Part shown: piece after piece, positions 29,510 to 34,884 of the stretch
Layout: each line of letters begins with the position of its first letter
How positions within the stretch are numbered: the stretch's first letter is position 1
Source: a virus
Length of the DNA: 34,884 nt
Strand: one strand, 5' to 3'
IMG/VR virus record: IMGVR_UViG_3300028392_000172
Span: 1 to 34,884 of that record
Translations under genes and position numbers: made by a program
The notes under the pieces: generated by a model
The model's database searches: none
The model's input: only the letters and a program-made list of their open reading frames with translations
Told to the model about the DNA's origin: nothing

Positions 29510-31486
29510 ATGTCCAACGTCAAAATTTCCCAACTCCCTGCGGCCACCACGCCCTTGGGCGGGACGGAGGTTTTGCCTCTGGTCCAAGGCACAACGACCA
29601 AAAAGGTCACGGTTGCTGAACTACGTTCGACTGCTGTCACGGCAGTGACTGGCACTGCGCCTGTAGTTTCTTCGGGTGGCCTGACCCCTGCGATCAGTAT
29701 GGCTGCGGCCTCTACTTCGACCAGTGGTTATTTGACCTCGACCGACTGGAATACGTTTAACGGCAAATACTCAACCGGCGGTGCTTTGGGCACTCCGTCC
29801 TCGGGCACAGCCACCAATTTGACAGGTTTACCTTTGACCACGGGCGTTACGGGTACTTTGCCCATAGCCAATGGCGGTACGGGCACAACTACGCCTGCTT
29901 TGGTGGCGGGTTCAAACGTCACGATTACGGGCACTTGGCCTAATCAAACAATTGCATCAACCGGCGGTAGCAGTGGCGTAACTTCGTTTAGCGCAGGCTC
30001 AACTGGTCTGACACCTTCTACGGCCAGCACGGGCGTCGTGACTTTGGCCGGTACGTTGGCAGTAGCCAATGGCGGTACAGGGACAACCACACCATCTTTG
30101 GTTGCGGGCACAAACGTGTCCATTACTGGAACTTGGCCAAACCAGACAATTAACTCATCTGGCGGTGGCGGTGGCGGCATGGTCTACCCTGGCGCTGGTA
30201 TTGGCAATTCTACCGGCACAGCTTGGGGCACTTCATACAGCACCACTGGTACAGGCACTGTGGTGGCTTTGGCAACCAGCCCTACGTTTGTAACTCCCGT
30301 TTTGGGAACACCAACGTCGGGCGTGGCGACTAACTTAACCGGCCTGCCTTTAACTACCGGCGTGACCGGCACACTGCCCGTCTTAAATGGTGGTACGGGC
30401 GTCACAACTTCAACCGGCACCGGTTCCGTTGTTCTGTCTACTTCGCCAACTTTGGTCACACCGTTGCTGGGTACACCAACTTCTGGCGTGGCGACTAACC
30501 TAACCGGTTTGCCCTTAACCACTGGCGTGACCGGCACTTTAGGACTTGCTAACGGCGGTACGGGTCAAACGACTGCGGCTGCGGCAATTACAGCCCTAAC
30601 TGGCACACAGACCAGTGCGTATTATCTGCGTTCTAACGGCACAAATGCTACGCTTTCAGCACTTGCTGCGGCTGACTTGACAGGCACAGTAGCAATTGCC
30701 AGCGGCGGTACAGGGCAGACTACTGCGGCGGCTGCCATCACTGCCTTGACAGGCACTCAGACCACAGCGTATTACCTCCGATCCAACGGCACAAACTCTG
30801 TGTTGGCGGCTTTGGCTGCGGCTGATGTTACTGGCACTTTGGCGGTGGCAAACGGCGGTACAGGTGTTACAACAAGCACAGGCACGGGTTCTGTTGTCTT
30901 ATCAACCTCGCCCACTTTGGTTACTCCTTTGCTTGGTACGCCGACATCCGGTGTGGCTACCAATTTGACAGGTCTACCCTTGACCACAGGTGTTACGGGT
31001 ACTTTGCCTGTAGCCAACGGCGGTACTGGGGTTACAACTTCCACGGGTTCTGGCAACACTGTATTGTCTACTTCGCCTACTTTGGTTACTCCCGTTTTGG
31101 GAACACCAACTTCAGGTAACTTAAGCAGTTGCACTGCCGATGGCACAAACGCTGTTGGTTATTTAAACATTCCAATCAACAGTCAAAGCGCAGCATATAC
31201 ATTAGTTTTGGCAGATGCTGGCAAGGCCATTTTGCATCCTTCAACAGATGCCAATGCTCGAACATTTACAATCCCCGCAAACGGTACTGTGGCTTTTGCT
31301 ATAGGCACTGCGGTGACGTTCATCAACATGACATCGCAAGTTGTGTCTATTGCCATTACAACCGATACCCTTTATCTGGGCGGCACAGGTACAACTGGCA
31401 CACGTTCGCTGGCGCAGTACGGAACGGCAACATGTATCAAAATGACCAGCACCACTTGGATCATTAACGGATCGGGCCTGTCATGA
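29510..31486 (+). CDS. Repetitive tail fibre protein
   Basis: A 658-residue fibre. The N-terminus (NVKISQLPAATTPLGGTEVL, PLVQGTTTKKVTV) is a common attachment segment. Residues about 90-520 are repeats built from ATNLTGLPLTTGVTGTL, ANGGTGVTTST and VVLSTSPTLVTPLLGTPTSG. One block inserts two AAAAITALTGTQT-AYYLRSNGTN units. The C-terminal 110 residues (LVLADAGKAILHPSTDANAR, TFTIPANGTVAFAIGTAVTF) form a beta knob seen in many phage fibres. It probably trimerises and carries the adhesin encoded next (ATGA overlap). Placed unusually between portal and scaffold. Confidence 0.8.
   Translation: MSNVKISQLPAATTPLGGTEVLPLVQGTTTKKVTVAELRSTAVTAVTGTAPVVSSGGLTPAISMAAASTSTSGYLTSTDWNTFNGKYSTGGALGTPSSGTATNLTGLPLTTGVTGTLPIANGGTGTTTPALVAGSNVTITGTWPNQTIASTGGSSGVTSFSAGSTGLTPSTASTGVVTLAGTLAVANGGTGTTTPSLVAGTNVSITGTWPNQTINSSGGGGGGMVYPGAGIGNSTGTAWGTSYSTTGTGTVVALATSPTFVTPVLGTPTSGVATNLTGLPLTTGVTGTLPVLNGGTGVTTSTGTGSVVLSTSPTLVTPLLGTPTSGVATNLTGLPLTTGVTGTLGLANGGTGQTTAAAAITALTGTQTSAYYLRSNGTNATLSALAAADLTGTVAIASGGTGQTTAAAAITALTGTQTTAYYLRSNGTNSVLAALAAADVTGTLAVANGGTGVTTSTGTGSVVLSTSPTLVTPLLGTPTSGVATNLTGLPLTTGVTGTLPVANGGTGVTTSTGSGNTVLSTSPTLVTPVLGTPTSGNLSSCTADGTNAVGYLNIPINSQSAAYTLVLADAGKAILHPSTDANARTFTIPANGTVAFAIGTAVTFINMTSQVVSIAITTDTLYLGGTGTTGTRSLAQYGTATCIKMTSTTWIINGSGLS
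30398..31006. repeat. Two 144-base repeats identical in protein, divergent in DNA
   Basis: Copies at 30398-30541 and 30863-31006 each encode the same 48 residues (GVTTSTGTGSVVLSTSPT to TTGVTGTL). By direct comparison 34 of 48 codons differ, all silently. Partial copies flank them. Confidence 0.85.
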
Positions 31487-32325
31487 GTGGGATTCTTCAA
31501 GCTCTTGCTGTGGCGGCATTACCGCCATCTATTTACACAATTGATTACCTAGTTGTCGCGGGTGGTGGTGGGGGTGGAAGTACAACTTTTACTGTGCCAA
31601 GTTCTGGCGGTGGCGGTGCGGGTGCGGGTGGCTACACATCAGGAACGACATCTTTAACCGCCTCAGTTTCTTATACAATTTCAGTTGGCGCTGGTGGCCC
31701 AGGGGCTTCCACTACGGCAACTAATGGAACAAATGGATCATCTTCTCAATTTGGCGCTTTAACTGCGGCAGTTGGTGGCGGCGGCGGTGGGGGGAATGTT
31801 AAAAATGGCTCTGCTGGCGGTTCTGGCGGTGGAGGTGGTGGTTCTGGCTCAGCAACAACAGGCGGCGCTGGAACACAAGGTAACGCAGGTGGTGCAAATG
31901 AAACAGTACCTCCGTACGGTTCTGGTGGTGGCGGCGGGGCAAGTCAAGTAGGCAATACAGCAGGGCAGGGTATTGGCGGGAATGGAACGGCAAGTTCTAT
32001 TACAGGCTCTTCTGTTACATATGCAGGAGGCGGCGGTGGTGGTGGCTATACAAGTGCTGGCGCTTCTGGTGGCTCTGGCGGTGGTGGCTCTGGCGGTGCA
32101 ACAAATCCAAGCAATGGAAATTCTGGAACCACTAATTTGGGTGGTGGTGGTGGTGGCGCAACTGGAAACGCAATTTCTGCTTCTACTAATACTGGTGGTT
32201 CTGGTGGTTCTGGCGTAGTCATTATTTCTTATGCTGGCGGTCAACGTGGCACAGGGGGTACTGTCACCTCTTCTGGTGGTAACACAATCCATACATTTAC
32301 AACAGGTGGGACGTACGTAGCATGA
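31483..32325 (+). CDS. Glycine-rich tip adhesin
   Basis: A 280-residue protein with a short hydrophobic start (GILQALAVAALPPSIY), IDYLVVAGGGGGG, about ten Gly-rich runs of 6 to 8 residues, and the ending GVVIISYAGG and HTFTTGGTYVA. This is the glycine-rich domain found at fibre tips, where polyglycine helices pack side by side and exposed loops bind receptor, as in T-even gp38 adhesins. The loops between runs vary, which would set host specificity. It overlaps both the fibre and the next gene by ATGA. Confidence 0.75.
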   Translation: MSGILQALAVAALPPSIYTIDYLVVAGGGGGGSTTFTVPSSGGGGAGAGGYTSGTTSLTASVSYTISVGAGGPGASTTATNGTNGSSSQFGALTAAVGGGGGGGNVKNGSAGGSGGGGGGSGSATTGGAGTQGNAGGANETVPPYGSGGGGGASQVGNTAGQGIGGNGTASSITGSSVTYAGGGGGGGYTSAGASGGSGGGGSGGATNPSNGNSGTTNLGGGGGGATGNAISASTNTGGSGGSGVVIISYAGGQRGTGGTVTSSGGNTIHTFTTGGTYVA

Positions 32326-32717
32326 GCCACTTTGCACAAATTAACGATCAAAACATTGTTCAACAAGTGCTGGTTATTGAACAAGCTGAAATTGACACTG
32401 GCAATTGGGGCGACCCTGCAAGCTGGATTCAAACCAGCTACAACACTCATGGCGGGATTTACTACACTCCAAACAGTGACACGCTTGACTCAGATCAGTC
32501 CAAAGCCTTTCGCAAGAACTACGCTGGCATTGGTTACACTTACTTGCCTAACGGCCCTGAAGGTGAAGGTTTTGCCCCACCTCAACCGTACCCATCATGG
32601 GTAATGAATGCAACTTCGTATTTGTGGGAAGCACCAATTCCAATGCCAAGCAGCCCACCATATTACGAATGGGATGAAAGTACACTGTCTTGGGTACTTG
32701 CAGACCCACAACCATAG
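32322..32717 (+). CDS. Fibre-cluster protein of unknown role
   Basis: A 131-residue protein with MSHFAQINDQNIVQQVLVIE, SWIQTSYNTHGG, AFRKNYAGIGYTYLP and PPQPYPSWVMNATSYLWEAP. This set of blocks is widespread in aquatic phages next to fibre genes (recalled). It is rich in Trp, Tyr and Pro, consistent with a small beta domain on the virion surface, and may be a fibre chaperone or tip component. ATGA overlap with the adhesin. Confidence 0.65.
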   Translation: MSHFAQINDQNIVQQVLVIEQAEIDTGNWGDPASWIQTSYNTHGGIYYTPNSDTLDSDQSKAFRKNYAGIGYTYLPNGPEGEGFAPPQPYPSWVMNATSYLWEAPIPMPSSPPYYEWDESTLSWVLADPQP

Positions 32718-32725
32718 GATCAATC

Positions 32726-33079
32726 ATGTCTATCAAAACTTGGACCGTAGAAAAAATGCAATGCTTTCCCCAACATGAGGGGAAAGAAAATGTCGTTTAT
32801 ATGGTGACTTGGTTGCTGACTGGCACACAAGGCGACTATACTGCACATATTCACAGTGCGACAACTCTTGAGTACGCTCCAGGTTCAGCGTACACGGATT
32901 ACGCATCCTTGACACCAGATCAAGTAATTGGCTGGGTCAAGAATTCGCTCGGTGAAAAAGAAGTGCGTAAATACGAAATTAAGATTGACGAAGAACTGGC
33001 CAAGAAAGCCGCACCGCAACAGATCACAATTGGCTTGCCTTGGGTTGACCAAACGTATGTGCCAATAAAACTGTACTGA
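32726..33079 (+). CDS. Small conserved-type phage protein, fibre cluster
   Basis: A 117-residue protein starting MSIKTWTVEKMQCFPQHEGK. It has a two-strand start (VVYMVTWLLTGTQGDYTAHI), YASLTPDQVIGWVKNSLGEK and a C-terminal LPW. Proteins with LTPDQVIGWV-LGE-V and LPW are common in aquatic phages, function unknown (recalled). ATG 32726 is preceded by AGGA; an upstream start at 32690 would overlap the previous gene without benefit. Confidence 0.65.
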   Translation: MSIKTWTVEKMQCFPQHEGKENVVYMVTWLLTGTQGDYTAHIHSATTLEYAPGSAYTDYASLTPDQVIGWVKNSLGEKEVRKYEIKIDEELAKKAAPQQITIGLPWVDQTYVPIKLY

Positions 33080-33113
33080 TGCAGTCCATCAGGGAATCTT
33101 AGGATTCATAGAA

Positions 33114-33884
33114 ATGACTGAAGAAGTCCAACAAGCCCTAGCGGAAGTAGACTCCGCGCCAACCACGGATGTGACGGCCACACCTGAAGTTGCTGAAAGT
33201 ACGCCGGAAGTAACCGAAGCCAAATCATTCTCGCAAGAGGAACTTGATGCAGCTATCGGCAAACGCCTTGCAAGAGAGCAACGTAAGTGGGAAAGAGAAC
33301 AAGCACAGCGTCAGTCTGAACAACAGACGTTGAGAGCAGCCCCAACAGCCACCGCTGACCAGTTTGAGTCAACTGAAGCCTATGCAGACGCACTGGCTCT
33401 CCAGAAGGCCGAAGAACTGATCGCCAAGCGTGAAGCCGCCAAGCAGCACTCGCAGGTTCTTGAGAGTTATCACGATCTTGAAGAAGAAGCGCGGAGCAAA
33501 TACGATGACTTTGAACAAGTCGCGTACAACCCCAAGCTACCAATTACCAACGTGATGGCAGAAACGATCCAGTCTTCGGACATTGGGCCTGAGTTAGCGT
33601 ACTACCTCGGGTCAAATCCAAAAGAAGCAGATCGCATCTCACGCATGACGCCCTTGAGCCAGGCGAAGGAAATCGGACGGATCGAAGCCAAATTGGCCGC
33701 TGAACCTCCGATGAAGAAAACAACATCTGCGCCAGCGCCGATTTCGCCAGTTACCGCCCGATCTTCTGGATCACCGGCACATGACACTACGGACCCACGG
33801 TCTATCAAGACCATGACAGCCTCGCAGTGGATTGAAGCCGAAAGGTTGCGACAGCGGAAGAAGTGGGAAGCACAGAACCGCTAG
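33114..33884 (+). CDS. Scaffold (capsid assembly) protein
   Basis: A 256-residue highly charged helical protein. The N-terminus is acidic and Thr/Glu-rich (res 1-40), then FSQEELDAAIGKRLAREQRK and WEREQAQRQSEQQ form a long coiled coil. LEEEARSKYDDFEQVAYNPK and IGPELAYYLGSNPKEADRIS are typical of P22-like scaffolds in this gene position. The basic C-terminus (ERLRQRKKWEAQNR) would bind the coat protein. It guides procapsid assembly and then leaves. Coat follows after the HNH gene. Its stop shares CTAG with the stop of that opposing gene. Confidence 0.8.
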   Translation: MTEEVQQALAEVDSAPTTDVTATPEVAESTPEVTEAKSFSQEELDAAIGKRLAREQRKWEREQAQRQSEQQTLRAAPTATADQFESTEAYADALALQKAEELIAKREAAKQHSQVLESYHDLEEEARSKYDDFEQVAYNPKLPITNVMAETIQSSDIGPELAYYLGSNPKEADRISRMTPLSQAKEIGRIEAKLAAEPPMKKTTSAPAPISPVTARSSGSPAHDTTDPRSIKTMTASQWIEAERLRQRKKWEAQNR

Positions 33885-34441
33885 GTCAATTTGTAATCTG
33901 GAAAGTTCTTAGATTTGCATCGTTGGCGAAAAGTGGTTGGTGGAATTCCAGCCGCCCGAGCGCCAGCAGAAACCGAAGGATAGGTAATACCTTGAAAGCT
34001 ACATTGAGTTTTAGGCCCGACAACAGCAAGAATTGCAGCTTTTTTGCCGCGCGTTTCTTCGCTGTCAATTGTGCCTGTACGAAATTCACGCAGTTTTTTC
34101 CGAGCAGCTTCTGTTCGCGGGTATCGACCAATCTGGCTCGATATGTCAAGATGTCTTTCACCAAAGTGTTCTTTGGCAGTAACGCATTCAAGATTGTCAG
34201 CTCGGTTATCTGTTTTATCGCCGTTAATGTGGTGAACTTGTTTAAGAGGGTCAAAGTTACCCAACCAACAAACCGCCACAACTCGGTGCATAAGACGCTC
34301 TCTGCCCAACATAAGGTATCCTTGTGTGTGGGCATGGGGCGTGTATGGGTGCAAATTTCTAAGAACTTTTCCGCAACGCGAAACGGCGTAAAGATGGTCA
34401 AACATGCGGTATTCAATACCGCCCATCGTAAAGCTAATCAT
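33881..34441 (-). CDS. HNH homing endonuclease, antisense insertion
   Basis: A 186-residue protein. RLMHRVVAVCWLGNFDPLKQ leads into VHHINGDKTDNRADNLECV, a clear HNH_3 core (H70, H71, N79, N83). The C-terminus (CSFQGITYPSVSAGARAAGI) resembles a NUMOD-type DNA-binding repeat. Such free-standing enzymes cut related genomes lacking the gene and spread by repair. It lies on the strand opposite to scaffold and coat, in the gap between them. AAGG about 7 bases before ATG 34441 supports the start. Confidence 0.85.
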   Translation of the reverse strand: MISFTMGGIEYRMFDHLYAVSRCGKVLRNLHPYTPHAHTQGYLMLGRERLMHRVVAVCWLGNFDPLKQVHHINGDKTDNRADNLECVTAKEHFGERHLDISSQIGRYPRTEAARKKLREFRTGTIDSEETRGKKAAILAVVGPKTQCSFQGITYPSVSAGARAAGIPPTTFRQRCKSKNFPDYKLT

Positions 34442-34502
34442 GTTGTGCCTTTTTGGATGATTGCAAAGACTTCATCTTACCATTGATATAAGGAATGTAC
34501 AA

Positions 34503-34884
34503 GTGTCCAATTCTATCTTAACCATTGACATGATCACAAGGAAGGCTTTAGAAATCCTTGAAAACAATCTTGTGATCACCCGCAACGTGAACCGCCAGTA
34601 TGACGATTCTTTCGCTGTTGAAGGCGCAAAAATCGGTTCCACATTGCGTATCCGTTTACCTGACCGTGCTCTGGTAACTGACGGTGCCGCCCTGCAAGTT
34701 CAGGACGATAACGAACAGTTCACCACTCTGACTGTCTCCACCCAAAAGCACATCGGTGTCAACTTCACATCTGCTGAATTGACCATGCAATTGGATGACT
34801 TTGCAGAACGTGTGTTGAAGCCTCGTATCAGCCAGTTGGCCTCCAGCATTGATGCTGACGTTGCTAACTGCTTCAAGACTATCG
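34503..34884 (+). CDS. Major coat protein, P22 gp5-like (N-terminal part)
   Basis: The first 127 residues of a P22-type coat: VITRNVNRQYDDSFAVEGAK, IGSTLRIRLPDRALVTDGAA, then HIGVNFTSAELTMQLDDFAE and RVLKPRISQLASSIDADVA. In P22 this part holds the N-arm and the start of the HK97-fold core. The start is GTG 34503, with AAGGA 8 bases upstream. The gene is cut by the window edge; a full P22 coat is about 430 residues. Together with 1-63 it marks where the map was opened. Confidence 0.85.
   Translation, partial: MSNSILTIDMITRKALEILENNLVITRNVNRQYDDSFAVEGAKIGSTLRIRLPDRALVTDGAALQVQDDNEQFTTLTVSTQKHIGVNFTSAELTMQLDDFAERVLKPRISQLASSIDADVANCFKTI

Noticed and set aside
30184-31146. Repetitive minus-strand frames rich in VPVTPVVKG
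   Set aside because: Shadow of the fibre repeats.
31849-32337. 162-codon minus-strand Cys/Thr-rich frame
   Set aside because: Complement of glycine codons in the adhesin; Cys/Thr richness is a mirror artefact.
33863-34486. 207-codon plus-strand frame
   Set aside because: Antisense to a clear HNH endonuclease; begins inside the scaffold gene with poor context.
1-34884. tRNA or rRNA genes, insertion sequences, integrase
   Set aside because: No cloverleaf-like sequence with a TTCGA-type arm, no transposase and no tyrosine or serine recombinase was recognised by eye.

Overview
The window is most of the genome of a tailed, podovirus-type phage with P22-like virion architecture. Recognisable parts are a P22-type portal, scaffold and coat start, gp4- and gp10-like head-closure proteins, three consecutive ejection-type proteins, an Sf6-type small terminase and a large terminase. 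The window ends 127 codons into the coat gene and begins with the last 20 codons of an unidentified gene just before gp4. The sequence was therefore probably cut from a circularly permuted map, with about 1 kb (rest of coat, perhaps one small gene) outside it (inference). The host is probably a Gram-negative proteobacterium. The style of the YdaS regulator and the cytosine methyltransferase suggests Burkholderiales, possibly freshwater; this host guess is weak. No integrase, CI-type repressor, tRNA, CRISPR, DNA polymerase or RNA polymerase was seen.

Layout. (1) 1-8693, rightward late genes: gp4-like, a miniature HAD protein, gp10-like, a small virion-type protein, a cupin, three ejection-type proteins and a tailspike-like fibre. 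(2) 8690-10700, lysis region: several small membrane or coiled-coil proteins, a GTA-type three-TM holin and an M15 peptidase endolysin. (3) 10697-17634, leftward early genes: from right to left, an unknown first gene, a row of micro-genes, a Sak4-type recombinase, a DUF669 putative ssDNA-binding protein, a Cas4/RecB-like nuclease, an SF2 helicase and a block of small genes. (4) 17635-17800, divergent control region. (5) 17801-22195, rightward early genes: YdaS/Cro-like regulator, C5 methyltransferase with a second long reading frame on the same DNA, TOPRIM primase-helicase, an iteron array, RusA resolvase and small terminase. (6) 22196-22651, non-coding region with a perfect DnaA box and many inverted repeats. 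(7) 22652-34884, rightward late genes: a protein with an EndoIII-like motif, large terminase, two basic micro-proteins, a GroES-like protein, portal, a ferritin-like DUF5856-type protein, an inserted tail-fibre block, scaffold, an antisense HNH endonuclease and coat.

How it fits together. The primase-helicase, iterons, DnaA boxes and recombination genes indicate replication that borrows the host polymerase. The methyltransferase probably guards against restriction. A nearly identical 15-bp site of the CTAGC-N5-GCTAG type overlaps the -10 of two leftward promoters, so one regulator, perhaps the YdaS/Cro-like protein, may control both.

Most notable points: the fully nested dual frame in the methyltransferase gene with one ribosome-binding site serving two starts and an 11-G tract inside; the EndoIII-like HhH plus Asp signature in the protein between the terminase genes; the GTACCGA iteron array; the paired operators; and fibre repeats identical in protein but heavily recoded in DNA.
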